From Gemmatimonadaceae bacterium (GTDB lineage Bacteria; Gemmatimonadota; Gemmatimonadetes; Gemmatimonadales; Gemmatimonadaceae): a DNA stretch of 64,000 nt. Every line of letters begins with the position of its first letter. The stretch's first letter is position 1. Below, piece after piece: positions 1 through 10,000 of this stretch. The position numbers were made by a program, and so were the translations under genes. Where the stretch lies: NCBI GenBank assembly GCA_030647905.1, contig JAUSJA010000025.1, positions 235,741 to 299,740 of the forward strand. The letters are read 5' to 3'. The notes under the pieces were generated by a model, which searched no databases, was not told where the DNA came from, and was given only the letters and a program-made list of their open reading frames with translations.

Positions 1-251
1 ATCCTTTCCTCGACGGCAATGGGCGGCTTGGACGGTTGCTGATGAATCTCGAGCTGCTTTCCGGCGGATTGCCGTGGGTGACGGTTCGAGCGGATGAGCG
101 GAATGCGTTCTTCCGGGCGATCGAGAGCGCACAGGTGGACAATGACACTGAACCGTTCATCCGGTATCTCTGGCATCTGCTTCGCCAATCCATTCACGAT
201 ATGGAGAACAGCGTGAAGCAGAAACGGGGCGGCGCACGCAGACGAAAATGA
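1..251 (+). CDS. Fic/DOC domain protein, C-terminal part
   Basis: The frame is open from base 3 and cut by the window edge. Its first residues read PFLDGNGRLGRLL, which is the catalytic loop of Fic enzymes (HPFxDGNGR) with the His just outside the window. Fic proteins transfer AMP or another phosphate-containing group from a nucleotide to a hydroxyl on a target protein. The remaining 70 residues form the helices that follow the loop, ending in a basic tail (KQKRGGARRRK). The amino-terminal regulatory or DNA-binding part, if any, cannot be judged. The family call is firm; target and physiological role are unknown. Confidence 0.85.
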   Translation, partial: PFLDGNGRLGRLLMNLELLSGGLPWVTVRADERNAFFRAIESAQVDNDTEPFIRYLWHLLRQSIHDMENSVKQKRGGARRRK

Positions 252-273
252 AGGGCCCGGATGTCTTATGGGT

Positions 274-440
274 CTATCGCTCGACGATGCGGAACGGCAT
301 CGGCGGCGTTTCGAGCGGATCGCCTTCGACCAGCAGAAAGCCACGTGCGATGTAGTCGCCCGCATTGACCCACCCGTTGCAGGCCGGAGCAGATGGATCC
401 GTGTGCTCCGGCGTGAGAGTCGATTCCGCTGATAAGGCTC
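274..440 (-). other. Possible 3' end of a lost gene
   Basis: Downstream of the protease-like gene, one minus-strand frame reads like real protein for about 50 residues (it includes CNGWVNAGDYIARGFLLVEG and ends PFRIVER before a stop at 274). The same frame upstream is antisense-like sequence overlapping the protease. I see no start and recognise no family. It may be a residual tail of a deleted gene, or chance. Confidence 0.2.
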
Positions 441-1210
441 TACTGCACAGCGTTGATAGGTCCCAACTCGTCCCGGATCTGCTTGAAAGGGCTGAAGACG
501 AACAGCGTGCCGCTCGAGTTCCCACCCCAGAGGATTCCAACCATCTGCACCTTGCTCCCTCCGGTAATCCGGAATACGTCCGATCCGCTGTCGCCGGCAC
601 CGACGACGACCGCGCCGCCAGCATCCTGTACGAACGTCTGGCAAAGCAGCGCGACGTTGGAGCCCGACACGTTCGTGTTCACGCAGGTGTTCGTGACTCT
701 GCCCTGAGTCCAGCCCGTCGTGCGGCCGACCTTGTTGACGGTCGCCCCAATGGCAAAGCTCGTCGTCGTGTTGTCCTGCGTCGTGACTGTGAACGAGCCA
801 GCCACGTCGAGGCTGCTGTTATTCGGCCCCGATGTCATCGCAATTGCGCCGCGGGTGGAGCTTACGCCCGTGCTGTAGAGTGCGCGCGCGGCGTCGCTGT
901 AACGGCACTTCCGCCCGCGCGGGCAGGCACCACCTTTGAAGTACCTGGGATCTTCGACTTCGGTGGCGATCACCGTCGGGTCGGTCGTACTGACTGGCTG
1001 GTAATACTGTGTACCTTCGACACCGCCCTGGGTGTTGGTGCAGTGCGATGCCGTGATGAAGGAGCGCTCGGCGCCGTCGTCGGCATTGAAGCCAAGTGAG
1101 CACAGATACTGGCCGAAGTGGATCTGGATTCCGGCCTGCGTTGGGCTCCAGCTGCTGCGGAGCGTCGCGACGAAACTGACGACAGCGGCGGCGCCAGAAT
1201 TGAACTCCAC
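440..1210 (-). CDS. Trypsin-like (S1-type) serine protease, start region disturbed
   Basis: The product has the hallmarks of a secreted chymotrypsin-fold protease: TASHC around the catalytic His near residue 54 and GAGDSGS around the catalytic Ser near residue 207, with paired Cys residues typical of exported enzymes. No signal peptide precedes it in this frame. A good ribosome site (GAGGA) and an ATG at 1230 (MNYKLAKW) lie just upstream but in another frame, so either a small indel has broken the leader or translation starts internally at 1210. It is probably an extracytoplasmic protease if expressed. Protease family call is sound; the state of the 5' end is unresolved. Confidence 0.7.
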   Translation of the reverse strand: MEFNSGAAAVVSFVATLRSSWSPTQAGIQIHFGQYLCSLGFNADDGAERSFITASHCTNTQGGVEGTQYYQPVSTTDPTVIATEVEDPRYFKGGACPRGRKCRYSDAARALYSTGVSSTRGAIAMTSGPNNSSLDVAGSFTVTTQDNTTTSFAIGATVNKVGRTTGWTQGRVTNTCVNTNVSGSNVALLCQTFVQDAGGAVVVGAGDSGSDVFRITGGSKVQMVGILWGGNSSGTLFVFSPFKQIRDELGPINAVQ

Positions 1211-1396
1211 TTGGCGAGCTTGTAGTTCATGGTTTCCTCAACGAAGGAGTGAAACGAGCCGTGGTGCCCTGCATACCAGGGGCGCGTCTCGGAGAGGGAA
1301 CTGGAGCAGGTCGCGGAACTTCTCGCGGTCAGATCAGGTGCACCGGCAGGTGCGCATTTAGAGTATTGCCCCGGTTCCTCCATTCATCAATCTCTG

Positions 1397-1870
1397 TTAT
1401 CGGTCGAAGTACGCGAGAGAGCGAGTCACCAGCCATTTCCCGGCTATTCGTCTGACTTCCAATACTCCGATAGGACCGAAGGGCAACGGCACTGACTCTC
1501 CGCGGGGCGTAATGTGGCAGGTGCCCGACCATACCACCTCGGCCCGATCATCCATGACCTTTGTTAGTGTGAGCTTGACCAGCAGCCCCGTGACTTGATC
1601 CTTGCCTGCGGGGCCGCCGCACAATGCCAGCGACGACGTCGCGCTGATCGTGTATCCTCGGCGCTGGGCCGCGGGCCTGAGTGCCTGCGCCGTCAGCGTA
1701 TCAGCGACAAGGAGTCGCGGATCCGGCGACGCGAGGAATGCGAGCACGGTATCGGCGCTGGCAGCCAGAATTTCAGCGGCTGTGGAACGGTGAGGCGCGA
1801 GCCTAGGCGAAGGCGATGGTGCACAGCCAAGGCAAACAGCCACAGCAAGTGCCCAGCGGATCCTCACCAT
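1397..1870 (-). CDS. Putative lipoprotein of unknown function
   Basis: A 157-residue protein begins with a short basic N-terminus and hydrophobic stretch followed by a lipobox-like VCLGC, so Cys16 is probably lipidated and the protein membrane-anchored. The rest contains a beta-rich tail (VEVRRIAGKWLVTRS) of the kind seen in small NTF2-like or lumazine-like exported proteins, but I do not recognise a family. It lies 3 bp downstream of the patatin-like gene on the same strand, so the two are probably cotranscribed. Confidence 0.6.
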   Translation of the reverse strand: MVRIRWALAVAVCLGCAPSPSPRLAPHRSTAAEILAASADTVLAFLASPDPRLLVADTLTAQALRPAAQRRGYTISATSSLALCGGPAGKDQVTGLLVKLTLTKVMDDRAEVVWSGTCHITPRGESVPLPFGPIGVLEVRRIAGKWLVTRSLAYFDR

Positions 1871-1873
1871 GTC

Positions 1874-4552
1874 CTAATGTAGCCTCAACAACGAGTCGAT
1901 CTTCTGGATAGCATGCTCGTTGCTCCGCCGACACCTGCTCGGCCTCGCCTTGCCGTCTCCCGCGGTGAGCGATGCATCCATCCAATCGCGCGCCACTTTG
2001 GACAAGAGCCATCCCAGTGGAGGTGAAACGATTCGCTCTTTCGCTCGCTGCCGGCGCTCGCTGGACCCGAGGAGCTCGGCGCTATCCGGATTGGAGCTGT
2101 CGTCCGCAAGCAGGGATTCGCAGACATTGAGCTGTATGAAGTGAACGCTGTCCACGTCGGCGATATCCGCGCGAGCGAGAGACCCTCGCGCATCCCGGGT
2201 TCCGAGGAGGGCGCGTATCGGCCCGAACCACTCGACGACGGCGGAGTGCCTGGTCGTCAGAACGGTATCGCCTGCGCCGCCGTCCCTGCACGATACGGGA
2301 TCGTTGCACAGGTACAGAACGATTGGCTTGAGCCGGGGACTCCCTCCGGTGGCCGCGCGATTTTGCATGATGACATCGAGCACTTCGCGCAGCGTCGCAA
2401 GTCCGGAGTTCTCGAAGTAGCCGCCATCCACCAGGTGTCCGTACTCCGCGCTGTCACTGCGCTGAATGCGCCCCGGCGGGCTGACGTATGTAAAGCGCGC
2501 GCTGTTGTGAACCGCCGTTGACAACGGCAGGTCGGACTGAAGAATGTCGAGCAGATCCCGCGAATCGTGCATCGTCCGTGACGAGCTCCCCGGCGGAGGC
2601 GTTGAATCCCCGCGCACGATGGCCGCATATACCGCCGCGCCGAGACTGCCGCCCGATACGCCGGAGATGGCGAAGACGTGGCGATTGAACGAGTGATTCC
2701 TGTTCTGGATTGCAGCGAGCGAAGTCGCCGTCCAGTACGCTGCCCTGAGACCGCCGCCGGCGGCAGCCACCAGGATCACCGGGCTCGGAGTCTGTGAAGA
2801 GTCCGCGGCACGCCATTGGCTCAGCCGAGTGGCGATGTCTGGACGATCGGCGACCATCTCGCGCCCGGTGTTCAGCTTTCGGATCACGTGATTCTCGTTC
2901 CAGACGCTGAACAGCACCGCGAACGCGATCGCGATGGGAACGACGGGAACGCGGTACTTGCCGTAAACCCAGGCGGCGATGCTTCCATAGAAGACGACGC
3001 TGCTCGCGGCCATGGCCAGAATTACCAGAGACCCGAGACCCCGCGCGCTCTCGACCGGCCAGAAAGTGAAGACCGCAACCGCGATAACGCTCGCAAGCAA
3101 TCCGGTCAATACGCCGCGCTTGATAGCACGGCCGAGCGCATTTGCGTCCACCGACGCAACCGCCTCGGCTTCGACGTGGCGCACTTCGTAGGCGAAGACG
3201 TCCTTCTTCAGGTCCAGCGAGCCACTTGCGGCCAGCTTGGGAAGCCTTTCCCGCACTATCGGGAGTATGCGCCTCTTCGCATTGCGCGCCGCAATTCGCC
3301 CGCGTCGCGAGTACACGTAGAGGTAGAACCCCCACGCGACGACGAGAAGCAGCCACGCCGTGACGCGAAGCAGCAGGAAGTCTCGCGGTACCGAATCGTA
3401 CCGCCATGGCGGGATGAGGATGACGAAGGCAAGCAATCCTGCGATGACCGCTCGGCCGATCTGCTCGTCGAAGTGAGCGATGATCTTCCAGTAGCCGTGA
3501 ACGAAGAGCCGTCCGACCAAGCGCGGCAGCGCAGGCCACCACCGGTTCGCCGCGAACGTCACCAGGTAGCCGGCCAGGGTAGCGGCAGTGAACAGGCCCA
3601 ACGCCGCACCGGCGCGCGCGAATGCGGCGCCTCCGAGAGCGAGCACCGCAATTCCAAGCATTCGCGGAATGTGCTCGGCGAAGAACTCGTACCAGTTTCC
3701 GTCCTGGGGATCAGGATCACCGGCGAACCGGAGCTGGACGAGCTTGCGGCCGCAATACCACACTGTCTGCGCCGCGAAAGTCAGCGCGAGGAGTGCGCCG
3801 ATTATTCGCCTTGTTGGACTATCGCCCTCGACAACGCGCTGGAGTATGTCCTGCCCCTGTGCAATCAGAAGCAGAGGAAGCGATCCCAGCACCACGGCGA
3901 TTACGCTGAAGCGGAGTCTCCGCAGAACTGTGCCCCGCGAGCAGCTCAACAGCTCTCCGAGTATCGCCAGCGCGGACATCAGAACGAGTGCCCACTTGAT
4001 CGCGGCGCCGAGCGATCCGATGCAGACCAGACCGGCGATGAAGAGAGAGTCGGCGGTCCAGCCGCGACCCAACAGCGTTGCACCGAGCCAGAGCGGAACG
4101 TTCTCGAAAAAAATGTCGACCGCACCGGCCGCAAGCGGTCCGAGTACGAAGAGATGATTACGGAACGGGAGCGGAACGCCCGTTGGCGATCCATCCGCGT
4201 TGAACCGGCGCTGTCGCTCCATCCATAGGAACACCGCGCACAGCCCGAGTGCGTAAGCGATTGGGAAGAGGACGTCCAGCGTGAGGAAGTTCCACTGAAC
4301 GAAGGCGCGGCACTCGTCGCTTCGTATCAGTCCCAGCAGTGTGCTGAAGCGGTGTGCTGAGAACGTGAGCTCGATGTCAATGATTCGAACCGGGAGCTCG
4401 CCGCACTTCCGTTGCTCAAGCCATCCCATCGCGGCGACGACAATTGCGTTGAGGATCGCGAGAATCCCGACGACGCCGAGAGGACCGATGCGGCGCGCGA
4501 AGGAATCGAACCGGGACCGTGCGATGTTGGCCAGCTTGATGACCCAGTCCAT
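1874..4552 (-). CDS. Membrane-anchored patatin-like phospholipase
   Basis: This 892-residue protein has a long amino-terminal membrane region (about ten to twelve hydrophobic segments over residues 20-560) and a patatin-type lipase domain after about residue 590. The oxyanion-hole glycine run is AAAGGGLRAAYW, the nucleophile motif is GVSGGSLGA (GxSxG), and the second dyad residue is in DGGYFENSG. Patatins hydrolyse acyl esters of phospholipids with a Ser-Asp dyad. The spacing between the Ser and Asp motifs (roughly 75-80 residues) is short for membrane patatins, which may mean an in-frame deletion; this needs an alignment. Likely operon with the lipoprotein gene downstream. Confidence 0.8.
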   Translation of the reverse strand: MDWVIKLANIARSRFDSFARRIGPLGVVGILAILNAIVVAAMGWLEQRKCGELPVRIIDIELTFSAHRFSTLLGLIRSDECRAFVQWNFLTLDVLFPIAYALGLCAVFLWMERQRRFNADGSPTGVPLPFRNHLFVLGPLAAGAVDIFFENVPLWLGATLLGRGWTADSLFIAGLVCIGSLGAAIKWALVLMSALAILGELLSCSRGTVLRRLRFSVIAVVLGSLPLLLIAQGQDILQRVVEGDSPTRRIIGALLALTFAAQTVWYCGRKLVQLRFAGDPDPQDGNWYEFFAEHIPRMLGIAVLALGGAAFARAGAALGLFTAATLAGYLVTFAANRWWPALPRLVGRLFVHGYWKIIAHFDEQIGRAVIAGLLAFVILIPPWRYDSVPRDFLLLRVTAWLLLVVAWGFYLYVYSRRGRIAARNAKRRILPIVRERLPKLAASGSLDLKKDVFAYEVRHVEAEAVASVDANALGRAIKRGVLTGLLASVIAVAVFTFWPVESARGLGSLVILAMAASSVVFYGSIAAWVYGKYRVPVVPIAIAFAVLFSVWNENHVIRKLNTGREMVADRPDIATRLSQWRAADSSQTPSPVILVAAAGGGLRAAYWTATSLAAIQNRNHSFNRHVFAISGVSGGSLGAAVYAAIVRGDSTPPPGSSSRTMHDSRDLLDILQSDLPLSTAVHNSARFTYVSPPGRIQRSDSAEYGHLVDGGYFENSGLATLREVLDVIMQNRAATGGSPRLKPIVLYLCNDPVSCRDGGAGDTVLTTRHSAVVEWFGPIRALLGTRDARGSLARADIADVDSVHFIQLNVCESLLADDSSNPDSAELLGSSERRQRAKERIVSPPLGWLLSKVARDWMDASLTAGDGKARPSRCRRSNEHAIQKIDSLLRLH

Positions 4553-4659
4553 GTCGGCCGACCCCGCGAGGTAGTGTATTTGCTGCCCCCCCTATTTCCT
4601 CACACTCGGGGGCGTTCCGCAATGCCTGTTTCGTTTACAGGACTCGTGAGTCCGCCGTT

Positions 4660-4773
4660 CTAAGACGCGAGTATCAGAAGCATTGCGACGAGCCCCGGAA
4701 CGGCCTGCACGAAAAGAATCTTTCGGCTCTCCTGAGTCTCGGGGATTTGTTCGCTCACGATAGTGACGCCCAT
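4660..4773 (-). CDS. Possible 37-residue membrane peptide
   Basis: The 340-bp gap between the divergent patatin and peptidase genes holds an ORF on the minus strand: ATG at 4773, an acidic start (MGVTIVSEQIPETQE) and a hydrophobic C-terminal helix (ILFVQAVPGLVAMLLILAS) ending at TAG 4660. Composition fits a single-span small membrane protein. The ribosome site is weak (GACGAG), and a GTG six codons in is an alternative start. No homology is known to me; the rest of the gap shows only promoter-like space. Confidence 0.3.
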   Translation of the reverse strand: MGVTIVSEQIPETQESRKILFVQAVPGLVAMLLILAS

Positions 4774-4892
4774 CAATCTCGTCCCGGGAATTGGTATCCG
4801 TGAGAGGCGGCAATGCGCAAAGCGGCCCGCTCATCCGCGAAGCATATTTGGGGTGCGGTTGAAACTGGACACCATTCTGGAATGGAGAGCAC

Positions 4893-7022
4893 TTGAGACG
4901 TTCGAGCCCGATTGTCACTACCGCCCTATTGATCCTGGCTTCAGCATTTCCACTTGTTGCCCAGCAGGATCCGACGCTCTCACCGCCGGTCGCAGCTCGT
5001 GAGGCGCATGAGACTTCGATTCATGGCTACAAGCTGAGCGATGACTATTTCTGGCTGCGGCAGAAGACCAACCCCGCAGTCCGCGCATATCTGGATGCCG
5101 AGAATGCGTATACGGCCGCCATGATGAAGCATACCGAGGCGCTACAGCAGAGTCTGTATGATGAGATCACCGGGCACGTCAAACAGACCGACTTGAGCGT
5201 TCCCTATCGTCGTGGCGCTTATCTGTATTACTCGAAGACCGAAACCGGGAAGCAGTACCCCATATATGTCCGGAAGCCCGTAAAGGGTGGTCCCGAGCAG
5301 GTGCTTCTCGACCAGAACGAGATGGCCAAGGGACAAGGCTACTACTCCATTGGCGCTCGCGTGGTGAGCGATGACGACTCACTCCTCGCGTTTACTTTCG
5401 ATAGCACCGGATACCGCCAGTACACGCTGCGCATCAAGAATCTTCGTACTGGACAGATGCTTCCCGACCGGGTTCCTCGTGTCGGAAGCGTCGTATGGTC
5501 CACCGATGGGCGCACGCTGTTCCTGACGACAGAGGATTCGATTACCAAGCGGTCGGATAAGTTCTGGCGCCATCCCGTCGGCGGCGCGACGATGAATCTG
5601 CTATTCGATGAGAAGGACGAGCTTTTCGACATCGGGGCTAATCGGTCCCTCGACAGGAAGATGATATTCCTTCAGAGCGCGGCGAAGACGTCATCCGAGA
5701 TTCAGTACCTTCCTGCGGATAAGCCGTCAGCCGCGCTCACCGTGATGCTGCCGCGGGAGAACGGGCATGAGTACGATGCCGACTACGATGGTGGCCGTTT
5801 CTACATCCGGACGAACAAGGGCGCGAAGAACTTCCGTGTGGTGAGCGCGCCGGTCGCCGCGCCCGCGAAGTGGACCGAGGTCGTCGCCGGCAAACCCGAC
5901 GTCAAGATTGCCGGCATGGAATTCTACCGCGATCATATCGTACTCTCCGAGCGCGAAGGCGGTCTTCCGTACCTGCGCATCATAGACAAGAAGACCGGGG
6001 CTTCGTACCGCATCGCGACACCAGAGCCTGCCTACTCCATGGCCATCGGCGCGAATGCCGAGTACGACACTCGTGTGATCCAGTATGTCTACAACTCGCT
6101 GGTCACTCCGTCCTCGACGTTCGAGTACGACATGTCGCGGAAAACCCGGAAGCTTCTCAAGCAGCAGGAGGTGCCGGGATACAGTGCGTCGGGCTACGAG
6201 TCGCGCCGCATCTGGGCCACGGCACGTGATGGAACGAAGGTGCCGATGGCTCTTGTGTACAAGAAGGGAACGAAGATGGATGGCTCCGCGCCAATGCTTC
6301 TCTATGCGTACGGATCCTATGGTTCCTCGCAGGATGCTGGCTTTTCATCGAACCGTCTCTCTTTGCTCGATCGCGGGTTCATCTGGGCCCTGGCGAACAT
6401 CCGCGGCGGCGGTGAGCTGGGCGAGGAGTGGCGCGAAGCCGGACGCATGATGAACAAGATGAACACGTTCACCGATTTCATCGACGTAGGTGAATACCTC
6501 GTGAAGAATAAATACACGTCGAGTGACCGGTTGATGATTCAGGGAGGTTCGGCTGGCGGGTTGTTGATGGGCGCCGTAGTGAACATGAAGCCCGACCTTT
6601 TCAAGGCAGCGATTGCGGCCGTCCCGTTCGTCGACGTCATGAACACGATGCTCGACGCTTCCCTGCCCCTTACGACAAGCGAATACACCGAGTGGGGCAA
6701 CCCGAACGAGAAACCGGCGTTCGATTACATGATGAAGTATTCGCCGTACGATAACGTCAAGGCGCAGTGGTATCCCAACATGCTGGTCGAAGTGTCGCTC
6801 AACGACAGCCAGGTGCCTTACTGGGAAGGAGCGAAGTTCGTGGCGAAACTGCGCGCCATGAAACAAGGTGACAACGTCTTACTCCTGAAGGCGAACATGG
6901 GTGCGGGACATGGCGGAGCATCGGGACGATATGACCGCTACCGGGAGATTGCCTTCGAGTACGCGTTCTTACTCAGTCAGGCGCCTTTCGTATCATCTAA
7001 AACTCCGGGCCCGATGCTCTAA
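4893..7022 (+). CDS. S9 family prolyl oligopeptidase / oligopeptidase B-like
   Basis: A 709-residue exported peptidase. The TTG start is chosen because GGAG lies 6 bp upstream and the translation opens with a signal peptide ending LVAQQ. Residues 30-430 form the seven-bladed propeller that guards the active site; the C-terminal alpha/beta-hydrolase carries the nucleophile in GGSAGG, an Asp in the DSQVP region and the His in GAGHGG. Enzymes of this family cleave peptides after Pro or after basic residues; the N-terminal HGYKLSDDYFWLR block is typical of oligopeptidase B. It probably works in the periplasm. The 3' end overlaps the convergent dnaE2 gene by 30 bp. Confidence 0.92.
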   Translation: MRRSSPIVTTALLILASAFPLVAQQDPTLSPPVAAREAHETSIHGYKLSDDYFWLRQKTNPAVRAYLDAENAYTAAMMKHTEALQQSLYDEITGHVKQTDLSVPYRRGAYLYYSKTETGKQYPIYVRKPVKGGPEQVLLDQNEMAKGQGYYSIGARVVSDDDSLLAFTFDSTGYRQYTLRIKNLRTGQMLPDRVPRVGSVVWSTDGRTLFLTTEDSITKRSDKFWRHPVGGATMNLLFDEKDELFDIGANRSLDRKMIFLQSAAKTSSEIQYLPADKPSAALTVMLPRENGHEYDADYDGGRFYIRTNKGAKNFRVVSAPVAAPAKWTEVVAGKPDVKIAGMEFYRDHIVLSEREGGLPYLRIIDKKTGASYRIATPEPAYSMAIGANAEYDTRVIQYVYNSLVTPSSTFEYDMSRKTRKLLKQQEVPGYSASGYESRRIWATARDGTKVPMALVYKKGTKMDGSAPMLLYAYGSYGSSQDAGFSSNRLSLLDRGFIWALANIRGGGELGEEWREAGRMMNKMNTFTDFIDVGEYLVKNKYTSSDRLMIQGGSAGGLLMGAVVNMKPDLFKAAIAAVPFVDVMNTMLDASLPLTTSEYTEWGNPNEKPAFDYMMKYSPYDNVKAQWYPNMLVEVSLNDSQVPYWEGAKFVAKLRAMKQGDNVLLLKANMGAGHGGASGRYDRYREIAFEYAFLLSQAPFVSSKTPGPML

Positions 7023-10000
7023 CCTCTTCACATCCAACTCCTTAAACCTCTTTCCCACCACATTCAGCACGTTCCCGTCTTTCTCGAATCTCCCCTGCAC
7101 TACCACGAACGTCGCGAACTTAACGACCTCGCTGTTCTCTTCCACGAGGAAGCTCGGCACGACAACGTTGATGAACCCCCACTCATCCTCCAACAACAAA
7201 AAGATCGTCCCGTTGGCAGAAGCAGGCCGCTGACGAATCGTCACCAGACCCGCTACAACGATCGGCTCTCCGCCACGCAAATCACGTAAGCCGCGACTGT
7301 CCACAACGCCCGCCCGCCGTAGCCGCTCACGCATGTGCTGCATGGGATGCCCATTGATACTGACTCCCGTGGCGAAGTAGTCCAGATAAATAAGCTCGGT
7401 GGCTGACAATGCCCTTGGGCTGTGCATCTCTCGAGTGGCTGGAGCCAGAGGCAATGAGTCACCACACGCCCGCAACGCCTCCCACGCAGCCCGCCGCCGA
7501 TCGGGCTCCCACGCCGCGAACGCACCAGCCCGCGCGAGATGCAGTGCATCCGCACGCCTGAGCTTCGCGCGCAGCACTACGTCTTCTATAGAAGTGAAAG
7601 GGCGGTCAGGGAAACGAGTGAGCCGCAACACATCCAACGTCTTCTCACCAAGGCCTCGGATATGCCGCCAGCCGACACGCAAAGCCGGCCCACCAGGATC
7701 GAGATACGAATCGGACATCACGCTCTCCATCCGCTCCGTCTCGTTCGTACGATCCACTCCCTCACGATCCAACGGCTCGATCGTACACTCCCACTCACCA
7801 TCACGCATGCACGGGGGCCGCACCACAACGCCGTGCCGACGCGCATCGTGTATCAGAGTGGACGGCGGATAGAACCCCATCGGCCACGAGTTCAACAGCG
7901 CAGCAAAGAATTCCGCCGGATAATGCGCCTTGAGCCATGCGGTCGCATACGCGATCAGCGCAAAGCTCCACGCATGCGACTCCGGAAATCCATAATTCGC
8001 GAAGCTCTTTAGATCTTCGACGATTCCCGTTGCCACCGATTCGGACACTCCACGCTCCATCATCCGATCTCGCAACCGTCCGAGGGTCTCCATCAGCCGC
8101 CCGATCTTCCTCACATGACCCATCGTCCGCCTCAGCTCATCCGCCTCGGCCGCAGTGTATCCGCCGAGCACCATCGCGATCGCCATTGCCTGCTCCTGGA
8201 AGATCGGAATCCCCTGCGTTCTCTTCAAAATCGGCTCGAGCAACGGATGTGGATACATCACGGGCTCGAGCCCGCGGCGGCGCGCGGTGTACGGATGAAC
8301 GAACTTCGCCTGGATGGGACCGGGACGGATCAGCGCCACCTGCACCACGATGTCGTACAGCCTGTCCGGCAGCGTATGCAGTATTGACGCGATCTGCGCG
8401 CGACTCTCGATCTGGAACGTCCCTATGGTCTCGCCGCGACAGATGAGGTCGTACGTCTTCTTGTCGCCCGCGGGCAGCTTGTACATCTGCGGCCGCTCGC
8501 CGGTGCGCACCTCGATGTAGTCGAACGCGCGCCGCACGAGCGACATCGCGCCAAGTCCCAGGAAGTCGAACTTGGGCACACCCACGGCGTCGAGGTCGTC
8601 CTTGTCGAACTGCACGATGGTGCGGCCCATGGTCGTGTGCTCGATGGGCATATAGTCGCCGAGCGGCATGGACGAGAGCACGAATCCGCCGACGTGCGTC
8701 GCGCGAAGCCGCGGCAGATCCTCGAACGCGGCCATCGCAGCGAGCATCGTCTTTCCTCTTGCGTTCTCGGCGTCGAATCCGAACCGAGCGCCAAGCTCCG
8801 TTCGGATTCGCTCTGCGCCCTCTCGCGGTTCATCGTAGTGCATGCGTTTGGACATGTCATTGATCAACTCCATCGGATACCCAAACGCGCGCATCGAATC
8901 GCGCAGCGCGTTGGGACCGCGATACGTCTGCACGATGCACGCGATGGCGGAGTGCGATCTCTCGTAGTGATCGTACATGTAGTCGAGGACTTCCTCGCGC
9001 CGGTCGTGCTCGATGTCCACGTCTATGTCGGGCGCTTCGGTCTGACCGTCCACTCGCTTCTCCGACAGGAACCTCTCGAAGAGCAATCCATTCGCGACAG
9101 GATCCACCGCAGTGACGGCGAGACAGTAGGCGACAGCGGAGTTGGCAGCGCTCCCGCGACCCTGGCAGAGAATGTTCTGCGACCGCGCGAACCGCACGGC
9201 GTCCCACATCACGAGAAAGAATCCGGAGAAGCCGAGCGTGGCGATGACGCGGAGCTCGTGCTCGATCTGGTTCTTCTGGGCGTCGCTTAAGGCTTCGCCC
9301 CACCGCTCCCGCGCGCCCTCATACACTTTCTCGCGCAGGAATTGGGTGTCGCTCACACCCGGCGGATTGGGGAACTTAGGCAAGGGGGGCCTGAGCCAGC
9401 TCAGATCGAAATCGCATTCGCTCGCGATCCGCTCGCTCTCCTCGAGCCCCTCCTCTCTTCCCTTCCACCTCTCCGCCATCTCGATCGGCGAAAGGAGCCG
9501 CCACTCCCCGTTGGGATGCAGCAGCCCCCGCGACATCGCCTTATCTATAGTTGTGTCGTACCTGAGCGCGGTGAGGATGTCGTGCACGAGCCGGCTCGAC
9601 TGGTCGGCATATCGCGGATCGTTCACAGCGACCCACGGAATGTTCTGCTTCCCCGCGAGATCTATCAGCGCCGAAGCGAGCGCCGCCTCGCATCCGCCGG
9701 TGTGATGGAGCTGCACTTCCACCGCGAGCCGGTTGCCGAACACCTCGCGCCACTCGCTCAGCATCCGTGATGCAGTGGAGTACTCGCACGCCTGGATCTT
9801 CGCACCGATGGGACCGGAAGCGGGGCCGGTCAAAGCGAAAATGCCAGTGCTCCGTTCCGCGACATCCTTCCAGCTCACGCGCGGCCGTCCGCGCTTGTCG
9901 GCGCTCTGCCCTTTCACCCATCCGCGAAGCGATCCGACTCTCGCTCGAGTCACCAAAGCGCCGATGTTCCGCATCCCTCCCACATTGCACGCGTAAAAAG

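Noticed and set aside
274..624. 116-codon minus ORF as a complete gene
   Set aside because: Its first half overlaps the protease gene in another frame; only the tail is protein-like.
2816..4228. 470-codon ORF on the plus strand
   Set aside because: Antisense to the patatin gene, with shadow-like composition.
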